From positions 16,296,281-16,360,280 of the forward strand of contig NC_059373.1 of NCBI RefSeq assembly GCF_019703515.2: DNA of 64,000 bases. The letters run 5' to 3'. Every line of letters starts with the position of its first letter. The first letter of the stretch is position 1. The stretch comes from Myxocyprinus asiaticus (lineage: Eukaryota; Chordata; Actinopteri; Cypriniformes; Catostomidae). The notes below the pieces were generated by a model. The model had not been told where the DNA came from and did not search any database. It saw nothing but the letters and a program-made list of their open reading frames with translations. Below are positions 1-9,688 of this stretch, one piece after another. The position numbers and the translations under genes were made by a program.

Positions 1-903
1 CGACGTTCGTAAAGATGCGAGGGGACAAGGACAGGCCAAAGGGGAGGACCTTGTACTGGTATGCCTGGCCTACGAAGGCAAACCACAGGAAGGGTCTGTG
101 TCGAGTTAAGACCAAGACGTGAAAGTACGCGTCATTCAGGTCTACCGCCGCGAACCAATCTAGATGTCGGACGCTCGCTAGAATGCGTTTTTGCGCCAGC
201 ATCTTGAACGGGAGTCTGTGCAAAGCCCGGTTCAGTACTCTCAGGTCCAGGATTGGTCGCAACCCACCGCCTTTCTTCGGTACGATGAATTAAGGGCCGT
301 AGAACCCTTTCTTCATCTCGGCTGGAGGGACAGGCTCTATCGCACCCTTGTGCAGAAGGGTAGTGATCTCCGCACACAAGGTAGCGGCATTCTCGCCCTT
401 CACCGAGGTGAAGCGGACGCCGCTTAACCTGGGCAGGTGTCTGGCGAACTGAGTCGTTTAGCCGAGTCGGATGGTCCAGGTCAGCCATCACGACGGTTTG
501 GAAAGCGCGAGCCATGCGCCCAAACTCCGGGCAAGGGGGACCAAGGGAATGATCATGTCAGACATACCGGCTGGTGGGGCCTCGCGGCAGGGCGGAGCTC
601 GAGGTGCCATGTCGAGGGGACTCGAGCCCTGTGGCCATGCTGAGTCCAGGGACATCGAAGCACTTACCTGGCTCCTGCCACCCACCATAAGATTGGTCGA
701 GGAGGGGGGAAGAGGAATCTCGTCCCCGTAGTCCACCGGAACCAATCCCGTGTGGGCGTGTTTGTGCCACAGCTGGGTGCACAGGGGCGGAGGGTCCGCC
801 GCTGGAGCGCCATACCTGCCAAAATGGGACGGTGGACGGTGGTCATGATGACGGCCGTGCGCACCGGATATGTGACCCAGGAGACAAGGGAACCATTCTT
901 TTG
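1..903 (-). pseudogene. DIRS pol: linker and N-terminal reverse transcriptase, broken, truncated by window edge
   Basis: Below about 480 one minus-strand frame reads as the N-terminal palm of a DIRS reverse transcriptase: ENAATLCAEITTLLHKGAIE, then KKGGGLRPILDLRVLNRAL, LPFKMLAQKRILASV, FAAVDLNDAYFHV (with the first catalytic aspartate of RT motif A), and YQYKVLPFGLSLSPRIFTNV at the window edge. Two TAA codons interrupt it, one near 455 (after WTIRLG) and one near 290 (after YGP, before FIVPKKGGG), so the copy is dead. The segment from 480 to 903 matches the proline/serine-rich linker region of such elements but is out of frame in places. Motif C and the RNase H and recombinase domains lie outside the window. 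Confidence 0.8.
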
Positions 904-2472
904 TCAGGCTTTTGGATGCTGCAGCCTCCTGGGCATGCGGCGACAAAAGATTCTCCTCCCGGCCCTCCACCGGGGGATGGAGTGGTCTGTCGACCAGCCC
1001 CAGAGAAGTGGATCTCCTCGCCCCTGGGTCGCCCGTCTCGGGGGTGCTTCGAAGCCTTCCTCGGCCGGCCGCAAGACGGGTGGCTTCTGCTTCCTGTGGA
1101 GGGCTCCACGCCAGAGCCGGGCCACGGGGGCGGGCTGTGGTGGAGCCGGTGTTGTTGCTGTAGGAGGACGCCCTTGGTGACGAGCAGACAGGGTGCGGGG
1201 TCTTAAGCCGTGCCGGGGTAGGATATGCTGTAAAACCTCCATCTGCTTCTTCACCACCGAGAACTGCTGGGCAAAGTCCTCGACGGTGTTGCCAAACAGG
1301 CCAACCTGGGAAATGGGGGCATCAAGGAACCGTGCCTTGTCTGCTTCTCCAATCTCAACCAAATTGAGCCAAAGGTGGTGCTCCTGGACCACCAAGGTGG
1401 ACATCGCCTGCCCGAGAGACCACACCATGACCTTCGTCGCCCAGAGAATGAGGTCGGTTGCCGAGCACAGTTCCTGCATCAATCCCGGGTCAGAACTACC
1501 CTCGTGCGGTTCTTTTAGCGCCTTGGCATGATGTACTTGCAGGAGAGCCATGGCATGCAGGGCAGAGGTGGCTTGTCCAGTGGCACCATAGGCTCCAGCC
1601 GTCAGGGACGACGTAAACCTACAGGCCCTGGACGGGAGTCTCGGTGGTGCTGGACAAAAGTGCACCGCTAAAGTGCACTGCGAGCGCCCTGTCCACCTGG
1701 GGGATCACCGAATACCCCCTGGCCGCTCCGCCATCGAGGATAGCGAGAGTGAGGGAGCTGAAAGACCGGGACCGGGCAGTAAATGGTGCCCCCCATGATC
1801 TTGTCAGCTCCTCATGCACTTCCGGGAAGAAAGGAAAGGGGGGCGGGGCATGGCCGTGGATGGCGCCCCGATCCCAGGAACTGATCGTTGAGCCGCGAGG
1901 GTTCAGGCCCGATGCTCGCAGCCACCCGGGAAAGCACGTCCATCATTTCTGCGTCGGCGTGAGGCTGGGCGACCGTTCCCGAAGGAGGAAGCCGAGCCAA
2001 AGCCTCTGCATCAGACTGAATGAGCCAGCTCTCCGATGCTGCGCTCGTTAACTCATTGTCTTCTGGAGCTCCGAACGAGAAGTCGAACTTGCGCTGAGAC
2101 GAGCCGCCGGTCTCGTGCAAGAGCCCGATCGGGGCAAGTGAGCGTGCTGGGGAATGGGAGGTCCGTGGGGGGATGCCCGGCGGAGGTGGTCCCATTGATG
2201 CCCCCAAATCACCCCCAGTGCTAACCGACGTGGCCTCAAAACCGTAGGTAGAAGGACCGGTGCGGGTAGCCGCTGGGGTGGCTTGCTTTCTTACGAAAAG
2301 CAAGCCACGACCACAACGTTGCCATGGTCATGTTCTCGCAGTGAGGACATGACTCATCCAAGAACGATGTCTCCACATGGGCAGTGCCCAGACACGTAAG
2401 ACAGCGATCGTGGCCGTCGGAAGCGGAGAGATAATGACCGCAACCAGGAATAACACACAAACGGAAAGGCAT
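904..2472 (-). pseudogene. DIRS gag-like gene, frameshifted
   Basis: The gag-like protein of a fish DIRS element would act in particle assembly and RNA binding; here it is a pseudogene. The start at 2472 opens a short cysteine/histidine-rich N-terminus (CVIPGC, then GHDRCLTCLG, then CPHCENM) that looks like a zinc-binding knuckle. The frame breaks near 2300, continues as an acidic and proline-rich stretch to about 1815, shifts again into the part containing HEELTRSWGAPF, and shifts a third time near 1640. The last and longest part, to 904, carries MALLQVHHAKALK, LMQELCSATD and RFLDAPISQVGLFG, the helical core seen in fish DIRS gag proteins. At least three frameshifts are needed to read through it. 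Confidence 0.8.
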
Positions 2473-2639
2473 CTTTAAAAAGACGCATCTTTAAAAAGAC
2501 GTTTCGTGTGTGCCACTCTTTCAGAAAGAAAATATTCTCTTTTAGAATATACTCTTTTAAATGTTCTGCCGAAGCACCCAGGGGCGTTCTCTGCAAACCA
2601 CAGATGCAGAGGGGGGAGAAGCTGCTGAAATGCACCGTA

Positions 2640-2902
2640 AGATCCAGCAGAGAAAGGTGAATGAACTCGGCGGATGAATTCAGCTCAATGAATAGAACCG
2701 TTTGGCTCCGAAGAGAAAATCTGAATGAGTGGTTGCATACCAGCTCCTTTTATACCCGTATGTCTGGGGGAGTGGCATGCAAATTCCACTCACCAATTCT
2801 CATTGGCCTTTTTTCAAAAAAGCAGAGGTGTTTGGGGCTCACAAGAGTGACCCCTAGTGTCACTACATCGACGCAATGTCGAGTGAGTGACAGATAGGGA
2901 AC
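2640..2902 (-). promoter_or_regulatory. DIRS terminal repeat with TATA-box promoter
   Basis: The complement of 2747-2754 reads TATAAAAG, a good TATA box. It sits about 280 bases upstream of the gag start codon at 2472 and inside the terminal repeat, where DIRS elements are expected to hold their promoter. The outermost part (about 2840-2900) contains the repeated 'gtcgatgtagtgacac' type motif typical of fish DIRS ends. Promoter activity is inferred. Confidence 0.6.
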
Positions 2903-2914
2903 TGACAATTATTA

Positions 2915-3122
2915 GGGCCCAAGCACTGAAAGTATGGAGTCCCTGTTGTTCTTCTAAGGATTATTAGGCCCAAGCACTGAAAGTGCGGAGACCCTATTGT
3001 TCTTCTAAGGATTATTATTAGGGCCCATGCACTGAAAGTGTGGAGGCCCTATTTTATTTCTAAGGATTATTATTAGGGCCCAAGCACTGAAAGTGCGGAG
3101 ACCCTATTGCTTTTCTAAGGAT
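2915..3122 (+). repeat. Four tandem copies of the left terminus of the GGGCCC element
   Basis: The terminal unit (GGGCCCAAGCACTGAAAGT, a middle part ending in ccctatt, then 'cttctaaggattatta') begins at 2915, 2968, 3021 and 3076, spaced 53 to 55 bases. The copies differ by a few substitutions. The second has lost one G of the GGG run and the third reads gggcccatgcac. Confidence 0.85.
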
Positions 3123-4288
3123 AATTATTATTATTCTTTTCAAGGTTTTCGGTACTTTTGGGGTATTTAACGTGTGAAAACTCTTGACATTTTGCACACA
3201 CATCAGAGTTGTCGGCCATCAGGGCTGGGCAAAGTTGCAGGGGGGGCATGTAGGGGGGGCTCTGTAGCACCCCTTCAAAATGGGCATGTAATGGGCTCTG
3301 TAGCAGCCACATTTTCATTTACAGTCACCAGAATTGGTACGTATATAGCTCTCATCAATCTGAACAACTTTCATACTGACAGTCATTAGCTCAGCCCAAC
3401 AGGAAGTCGGCCATTTTGGATTTCCTGAAAATCGCAGGCTCTGAACTTTTAAATGCTTCTAGGGGATTCATGTGACTGGCACTAAATTTGTCCAACATCA
3501 TGCCAAGACATTGTAGATGCTAAATTGCGAATGAATTTTTGATATTTTAAACAGTGTTGCCATGGCAAAGCAATAAATTCATGGTGAAAAATTGGAAACG
3601 GGTAATGCCTTATATTTTCTGTGTACATTATGTGATTTTGATGAATATTCAGGTGTATGTTAGGTAATGGGGGCTGATCACATTGATGCGGCTATTAGGG
3701 GCCACGGTCATTGCACCACTAACTGGCAGCAGGAAGTATGGCACTTTTAACAGACTTGTTTACGTGAATTGCTTCAAAATTGTTTTGAATAATTAAAAAT
3801 TCTTAAGAATAATGTCAAGACAATGCTGATATTAAATTGTAAAGGAATATTTGATATCTTAAATACTGTTGCCATGGCAACACATTCATTGCTATTATTC
3901 CTTTCTTCCTATATTTGGGTGTTTTTGAGGCACTTGGCATGCATAAAATTTCATGAAATTTTTCACACACATCAGAGTCGTCGGCCACAAGGGCTGGGCA
4001 AAGTTGGGGGGTGGGCGTGCAGGGGAGCCTCTGTAGTGCCCCTTTGAAAATGGACATGTAAGGGGGGCTCTGTAGCACCCCCATTTTCACCTACAGTCAT
4101 CAAAACTGATACATACACTGGCAGCCAAAAGTTTGAAATAATGTACAGATTTTGCTGTTTTGGAAGGAAATTGGTACTTTAATTCATTCAATTATAGTCA
4201 GGACATTACAGATGTAAAAAAAACAGCACCATCACTATTTGAAAAAACAATTTCTCTGTTTCTCATCCACACCTATCACATCACTATT

Positions 4289-4714
4289 TTTTTTATCCCC
4301 TTTTCTCCCAATTTGGAATGCCCAACTCCCACTATTTAGTAGGTCCTCGTGGTGGCACGGTTACTCACCTCAGTCCGTGTGGTGGAGGACAAGTCTCAGT
4401 TGCCTCCGCTTCTGAGACTGTCAATCTGCCCATCTTATCACGTGGCTCATCGCGCATGACACCACGGAGACTCTGCATTTGGAGGCTCATGCTACTTTCC
4501 GTGAACCATGCACAACTTACCACATGCCCCATTGAGAGCGAGAACCACTAATCATGACCACGAGGAGGTTACCCCATGTGACTCTACCCTCCCTAGCAAC
4601 CGGGCCAATATGGTTGCTTAGGAGACCTGGCTGGAGTCACTCAGCACACCCTGGATTTGAACTAGTGACTCCAGGGGTGGTAGTCAGCGTCAATACTTGC
4701 TGAGCTACCCAGGC
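4289..4714 (-). mobile_element. tRNA-derived SINE, minus strand, inside Tc1 copy 1
   Basis: Read on the minus strand from 4714, the head is tRNA-like: ggcctgggtagctcagcaag holds an A box (complement of 4697-4708), and AGTTCAAATCC (complement of 4653-4663) is a B box. Both are Pol III internal promoter elements. The body (ggagacctggctggagtcac, ctagggagggtagagtcaca, taacctcctcgtggtc) is a repeat abundant in cyprinid genomes. The tail ends in an A-rich stretch (complement of the T run at 4288-4296). Confidence 0.75.
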
Positions 4715-4726
4715 CCCCAAAAAAGT

Positions 4727-4920
4727 ATGGAGTGGTGATGGCGTAGTGGGCTAAAGCACATAACTGGTAATCAGAACCAGGTTGCTGGTTCGATCCCCAC
4801 AGCCACCACCATTGTGTCCTTGAGCAAGGCACTTAACTCCAGGTTGCTCCAGGGGAATTTCCCTGTAATAAGTGCACTGTAAGTCGCTTTGGATAAAATG
4901 CATTAAAAAAAAAATAAAAA
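4727..4920 (+). mobile_element. tRNA-derived SINE, plus strand (HAmo-like)
   Basis: The head 'gcgtagtgggctaaagcaca' (4741-4760) and GGTTCGATCC (4787-4796) are A and B boxes. The body 'ccttgagcaaggcactta' and the tail 'gtaagtcgctttggataaaatgcatt' followed by an A-rich end are those of the common cyprinid SINE with a LINE-like tail. It lies tail-out beside the opposite-strand SINE at 4289-4714. The HAmo name is given from memory of the family. Confidence 0.75.
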
Positions 4921-5004
4921 AATGAAGATTTCATACAAAAGTGTACACTGTAGTCTTCAAAGACAAATTACTCTAACAGCTGGCTCTAACAAGGACAGAA
5001 AGAG

Positions 5005-5493
5005 ATGTGGAAGGCCAGATGTACAACTAAACAAGAGGATAAGTACATCAGAGTCACTAGTTTGAGAAATAGACGCCTCACATGTCCTCAGCTGACAGCT
5101 TCATTGATTTCTACCAGTTTCTTGTACAACAGTAAAGAGAAGACTCAGGGGTGCAGGCCTTATGGGAAGAATTGCAAAGAAAAAGCCACTTTTGAAACAG
5201 AAAAACAAAAGGAAAATGTTAGAGTGGGCAAAGAACCACAGACATTGGACAACAGATAATTGGAAAAGAGTGTTATGGATCTTAACCCCGTTGAGCTTTT
5301 GTGGGATTAGCTAGACTGTAAGGTGCATGAGAAGTGCCCGACAAGACAGTCACATCAATGGCAAGTGCTACAGGAAGCATGGCGGGAAATGTCACCTGAG
5401 TATCTGGACAAACTGACAGATAGAATGTCAAGGATCTGCAAAGCTGTCATTGCTGCACGTGGAGGATTTTTTAATGAGAACTCTTTGAAGTAG
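5005..5493 (+). pseudogene. Tc1-like transposase remnant
   Basis: A Tc1 transposase cuts and rejoins transposon DNA at TA sites. Here only parts survive. The segment around 5030-5170 encodes the DNA-binding region in broken frames (for example RNRRLTCPQLTASLIS near 5062). From about 5280, after 'ggatcttaacccc', the C-terminal region begins (in copy 2 the same place reads DLNPIEFLW, with the third catalytic residue). The region that would hold the first two catalytic aspartates is deleted between 'aagagtgttatgga' and 'tcttaacccc'. The copy cannot be active. Confidence 0.75.
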
Positions 5494-6446
5494 TTTAAGA
5501 AGTCCTGAATTTTTTTTTTCAAATTGTAATAGTAATTTTTCACATTATTAATGTCCTGACTTTACATTGTGATCAGCTGAATGCCACTTTTGTGAATAAA
5601 AGAAATTGGTACTTCTTTCTATAAGAGCAAAATCTGTACATTAATCCAAACTTTTGGCCACTAGTGTATATAGTTCTCATCAAGCTGAACAACTTTCATA
5701 TTCACAGTCATTAGCTCCACCCATCAGTAAGTCGGCCATTTTGGATTTTCAGAAAATCACAAACTCTGAACTTTTAAATACCCCTCTTATGGGATTCATG
5801 TGACTGGCACCAAATTTGTGCAACTTTGCAGATGCTAAATTGTGAACAGATTTTTGATATTTTGAATGGTGTCACCATGGCGAAGCAATACATTTATGGC
5901 AAAAACTGGTAAACAGGAAGTGCTTTATATCTTTAGTGTGCATTGTGTGATTTTGATGAAGATTCTGCTGTATGTTTGGTAATGGAGGCTGATCACTTTC
6001 ATGTGGCTATTATGGGTCACGGTCATAGTGCCCCCAATTGGCAGCAGGAAGTATGGCATGAGACTGTCACCACATTTAGACAACACTATGCCATTGAAGA
6101 TGCTAAATTGTGAACAGATTTTTATATATTGAACAGTGTTGCCATGGTGAGGCATTAAATTCATGGTCCAAAATGGGAAACAGGAAGTATCTCATATCTT
6201 CTGTGTACAATGTGTGATTTAGATCAAAATTGAGATGTTTGTTTAGTCTTGGGGGCTAATAACATGGATTTGACTATTTTGGCATCAGGAAGTGTGGCTC
6301 TTACAACAGACTTTAAATAGTCCTCTTATATTTACTCAAATTGCTTCAAAATTGTTTAGGATAATGTCAAATGCCAAATGTATATGTCCACCTTGCATTG
6401 TTTTCCGAAAGCCACCGGGTGGAAATGGACCCATGGTGCTTGGGTC

Positions 6447-7255
6447 TGTCATCACTGCTTGCTGCTATATTTTGTTACTGTGATTACAATCTAACTGCAA
6501 GATCAATGTGTTAGTTGTTTCCTTATTCTCTGGTTGTTCCATGTTTTTACCACTGCTGAGATTAATGGTAATGTTATATTGTAATATTGCTGCAGAATGG
6601 AGCACTGTATGTTTGTTTAATTATAGTATTGTGCCTGAAATTCTGCATTACAGACAATCACAAAGCAAAACAGGAAAGAAAAATAAAATTCTCTTAATAT
6701 GCATTGCTGTTTTGTAGGCTTGAGCTGCAAATTAAATAACTAGATTTGCCTTTCCTGAAGGAAATACCAGTGCTTACATGACAGCAAAATAATAGTATTT
6801 AGGTTTTAGGACAGCTTGGGTTTTTGGCTTTGATTTTTCATGAAAAAAATGCCACATTTGAGCAGCTTTACCATTGTCATGACACTCAGTATGCATTTAC
6901 GAATTCAGTAGGTATTCTCGGCTATGCATGAGAATTGACATGAAGCACCTTCTAAGTAAAGAAAGGTAAGAAAGAAAAGACCAGTCACAGATTCAGTGTG
7001 TAAATAGATGCAAGAAAGAAGACCATTTGCAATTCAGTAATTAAATACAACAAAGACATCTTCATTTTTGCTTTGATTTTGAATGCTGAACATTTTTATT
7101 TATAACTTTAATCTTAAATGGGGTTATTACTTATTCACTATACATATTGACATCCAAACTGAATCGAACACAGTTCAGGCTTCAAGATTCTGATTCTCTG
7201 ATGCTGCATGCAGTTGCCCAGGTCCTGGATCCCGGTATCATTAAACCAGAGGATT
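6447..7255. other. No gene or clear repeat seen
   Basis: AT-rich sequence with no convincing coding frame, RNA gene or inverted ends. The first tens of bases still resemble the outer flank of the GGGCCC element. Confidence 0.5.
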
Positions 7256-7257
7256 AA

Positions 7258-7422
7258 CCAAAAACTGTACTCAAGTAAAAATACAATTACTTAAAAAAAA
7301 AAAAACAATTACTCAAGTAGAAGTAAAAGTTACTAACATAAATAATTAATTGAGTAAGAGTAAGAAAGTATCCAATTAAAAGACTACTCAAGTAGTGAGT
7401 AACTCGTTACTTTCACAAATGA
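7258..7422. repeat. hAT-like terminal fragment (act-caagta-rich)
   Basis: The segment is rich in 'tactcaagtaaaa' and 'gagtaactcgttacttt' motifs, as at the ends of Tol2-like hAT elements in fish and at the left end of the repeat at 18728. Only a fragment is present, with no paired inverted end. Confidence 0.4.
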
Positions 7423-7614
7423 CATAATCAGAATCAGAATCAGAATCAGAATGAATCAGAATGAGCTTTATTGCTAAGTATGCTTACACATACAAGGAAT
7501 TTGTCTTGGTGACAGGAGCTTCCAGTACACAACAATACAAAAAAAAAAAAAAAACAGCAACAAGACTTTTAAAAAATAATTAAAATTGAATAAAAAATAG
7601 ATAAATATTGAAAA

Positions 7615-7656
7615 GAAAAAGGTATATATATACATATACATACAGTATATACATAT

Positions 7657-7689
<33 letters not shown>

Positions 7690-7788
7690 TATATACACAC
7701 ACACACATACATACACACACACACATATACACATACATATACATATACATATACATATACACATATATGAATATATATACATACATAT

Positions 7789-7821
<33 letters not shown>

Positions 7822-7824
7822 TAT
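7615..7824. repeat. TA/TACA/CA microsatellite in the LINE 3' region
   Basis: Compound run of tatata, catacatacata and cacaca units. It lies within what would be the LINE's 3' untranslated region. Long open frames through it on both strands (YIYTYIHTY and MYVCVCVYV types) are artefacts of the repeat. Confidence 0.95.
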
Positions 7825-7958
7825 GTAGTGCAAATCTAAGTACAAATCGGTTATGTACAGTGCAAGGGAATGTAATGGCAGAAGAGGTAGTATGTGTTGG
7901 ATAATATAAAACGACTAAGCTGTGTATTACACATTAATTATTGCTCAAAGGGGCAGTT

Positions 7959-8645
7959 TTAACTGTTCATGAGACAGATAGCCTGGGGTAAAAAACAGTT
8001 CATGTGCCTGATGGTTCTGGTGCTCAGAGCTCTGAAGCGCCAGCCAGAAGGCAACAGTTCAAAAAGGTAGTGGGCAGGGTGAGTGGGGTCCAGAGTGATT
8101 TTTCCAGCCTTTATCCTCACTCTGGAAGTGTATAGTTCTTGAAGTGGGGGCAGGGGGCAACCGATAATCATCTCAGCAGTCCGAACTGTCCTTTGTAGTC
8201 TTCTGATGTCTGATTACATAGCTGAACCAAACCAGACAGTTATTGAAGTGCAGAGGACAGACTCAATGACCGCTGAGTAGAGCTGTATCAGCAGCGCCTG
8301 TGGCAGGTTTAACTTCCTCAGCTGGCGAAGGAAGTACAACCTCTGCTGGGCCTTTTTCGCAATGGAGTCAATGTGGGTCTCCCACTTCAGGTCCTGTGAG
8401 ATGGTAGTGCCCAGGAACCTGAATGACTCCACTGCTGCCACAGTGCTGTTTAGAATGGTGAGGGGGGACAGTGTTGGGGTGTTCCTCCTAAAGTCCACAA
8501 TCATTTCCACCGTTTTGAGCGTGTTCAGCTCAAGGTTGTTTTGACTGCACCAGACAGCCAGCTGTTTAACCTCCCTTCTGTATGTAGACTCATCATCATC
8601 TCGGATGAGGCCGATGACGGTGTCGTCTGCAAACTTCAGAAGCTT
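7959..8645 (-). pseudogene. LINE reverse transcriptase C-terminal half
   Basis: On the minus strand this frame opens at the junction with KLLKFADDTVIGLI. FADD is RT motif C, with both catalytic aspartates intact. It continues through NNLELNTLKTVEMIVDFRR, then SFRFLGTTISQDLKWETHI (thumb), AKKAQQRLYFLRQL and SITVWFGSAM. A single TAA codon near 8212 follows, after which the same frame continues with RRLQRTVRTAEMIIG, PPLQELYTSRV and LFELLPSGWRFRALSTRT to its natural stop at 7959. Apart from that nonsense codon the half is open, so the copy looks fairly young. Confidence 0.8.
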
Positions 8646-8649
8646 ATGA

Positions 8650-9297
8650 AAACAAAGGATAAGGAAAGCACAGGGCCCAGATGGCATTTCACCTGCAAAT
8701 CTTAGATCCTGTGCTAACCAGCTGGCCCCCATCTTCACACAGATCTTCAATAGATCACTGGAGCAGTGTGAAGTTCCATGCTGCTTCAGATGTTCCACTA
8801 TCATCCCCATCCCAAAGAAACCAAAAATCACAGGACTTAATGACTACAGACCTGTCGCCCTGACGTCTGTGGTCATGAAGTAATTTGAGAGACTGGTGTT
8901 GGCCCACCTGAAGGACATCACTGGACCCTTTCTAGATACCCTTCAATTTGCTTATCGAGCAAACAGGTCTGTGGATGATGCAGTCATCATGGGATTGCAT
9001 CATATCCTGCAACATCTGGACAGACCAGGGACATATGCAAGGATCCTTTTTGTGGACTTCAGTTCGGCTTTCAACACCATCATCCCAGCTATTCTCCGGA
9101 CTAAATTATACCAACTCTCTGTTCCTACGTCTATCTGTCAGTGGATTACCAGCTTTCTGACAGACAGGCAGCAGCTTGTGAGACAGGGGAAATTCACTTC
9201 CAGCACCTGTACAATCAGCACTGGTGCCCCCCAGGGATGTGTGCACTCCCCACTACTCTTCTCCCTCTACACCAACGACTGCATCGCCAAGGACCCA
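8650..9297 (+). pseudogene. LINE reverse transcriptase N-terminal half, inverted
   Basis: Plus-strand frame with [13 protein letters not shown], then [20 protein letters not shown] (RT motifs 1-2) and a TAA nonsense codon at about 8879. It continues as FERLVLAHLKD, FAYRANRSVDDAV, ILFVDFSSAFNTI (motif A with its catalytic aspartate), STGAPQGCVHSPLLFSLYTN (motif B) and ends at IAKDP. The endonuclease domain that should precede it is absent, so the insertion is 5' truncated as well as inverted. Its continuation is the minus-strand half starting at 8645. Confidence 0.8.
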
Positions 9298-9357
9298 TAA
9301 TAGATGTTAACTCCCCTATATTCCATTACATAATACACATTTAACATATATTACAGA

Positions 9358-9379
9358 ATTATTATTATTATTATTATTA
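9358..9379. repeat. ATT microsatellite
   Basis: Uninterrupted att repeat between the LINE and the next MITE. Confidence 0.9.
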
Positions 9380-9385
9380 ATGGGA

Positions 9386-9688
9386 ATTGTGTCATCATTC
9401 ACCATCATGTTATTCCAAACCCATATGACTTTCTTTCTTCCATGCAACACGGAGTAGATATTAGACAGAATGTTTGCCTGAGTCACTGTTTACTTTCAGT
9501 GAGTGTTTTTTTTTTTTCTCCATATTTTGAAAGTGAATGGTGTCAGTCAGACAGGTACTGTCAGTCCCTAACATTCTGTCTAACATATTTTGTGTTCCAC
9601 ATAATACAAAGGGTCACATGGGTTTGGAACAACATGAGGGTAGGGAAATGATGACAGAATATTAAATTATGGCTGAGCTATCACTTTA
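9386..9688. mobile_element. MITE with long inverted ends ('gtcatcatt' type)
   Basis: The left half 'tgtcatcattcaccatcatg', 'ttattccaaacccatatgac' is mirrored at the right by 'catgggtttggaacaacatg' and 'aaatgatgacagaatatt', ending in 'cactttaaag'. Non-coding; related copies occur at 31610 and 50060. The right end shares 'tttaaag' with the next MITE, so the two are joined end to end. Confidence 0.65.

Larger units (their letters stand above)
1..2902 (-). mobile_element. DIRS-type (tyrosine recombinase) retrotransposon, 5' portion, degraded
   Basis: A minus-strand retroelement enters at about 2902 and runs off the left edge. Reading leftward it has a terminal repeat with the short direct-repeat-like blocks usual at fish DIRS ends (2830-2902), a TATA box, an untranslated leader, a gag-like frame and the start of a reverse transcriptase. 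Both coding parts carry frameshifts or nonsense codons, so this copy cannot make its proteins. The recombinase and RNase H parts and the other terminal repeat would lie left of base 1 and are not visible. G+C content is clearly higher than in the surrounding AT-rich DNA, which sets the block apart. The DIRS assignment rests on recognising the fish-type gag and RT sequences, not on a search. Confidence 0.85.
4116..5666 (+). mobile_element. Tc1-like transposon copy 1, internally deleted and carrying two SINEs
   Basis: The left end (cactggcagccaaaagtttg, from 4116) and the right end (cttttggccactagtg, to 5666) are imperfect inverted repeats, and each is flanked by TA (4114-4115 and 5667-5668), the Tc1/mariner target duplication. 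The transposase region is a remnant: the N-terminal helix-turn-helix part is seen around 4960-5200 and the C-terminal part around 5270-5500. The catalytic middle is missing, and the left third has been replaced by SINE insertions (about 4255-4920). The element sits inside the GGGCCC repeat and is therefore younger than it. Confidence 0.85.
2915..6446 (+). mobile_element. Non-autonomous DNA element with GGGCCCAAGCAC inverted ends, split by a Tc1 insertion
   Basis: The left end reads GGGCCCAAGCACTG (2915-2928) and the right end GGTGCTTGGGTC (6435-6446), its near reverse complement. Between them are no recognisable coding sequences, but many internal sub-repeats: the block around 'gtcggccatcagggctgggcaaag' (3210) recurs at 3976, 'gccattttggatt' at 3412 recurs near 5735, and 'ggcagcaggaagtatggca' at 3726 recurs near 6042. 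The continuous element is about 2 kb once the Tc1 copy at 4116-5666 is removed. It is a widely scattered teleost repeat type; I do not assign a superfamily. Confidence 0.65.
7432..9297 (-). mobile_element. Jockey-superclade LINE (L2/Rex1 type) with inverted 5' half
   Basis: The 3' half runs on the minus strand from about 8645 to a 3' end made of repeated 'attctg' units (complement of 7432-7465). The preceding part of the same reverse transcriptase lies on the plus strand from 8641 to 9297. Joined conceptually, the inverted segment ends at YTNDCIAKDP and the forward segment begins at KLLKFADDT. These are neighbouring stretches of one protein with only a few residues missing. This is the structure produced by twin priming during target-primed reverse transcription. 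A short matching hexamer, cataat, flanks both ends (about 7425 and 9296) and may be the target duplication. The exact clade is uncertain. Confidence 0.8.

Noticed and set aside
7474..7904. Several long open frames on both strands rich in Tyr, Ile, His, Cys and Val
   Set aside because: They are translations of TA/CA/TACA microsatellite sequence; no start context, domain or codon bias supports them.
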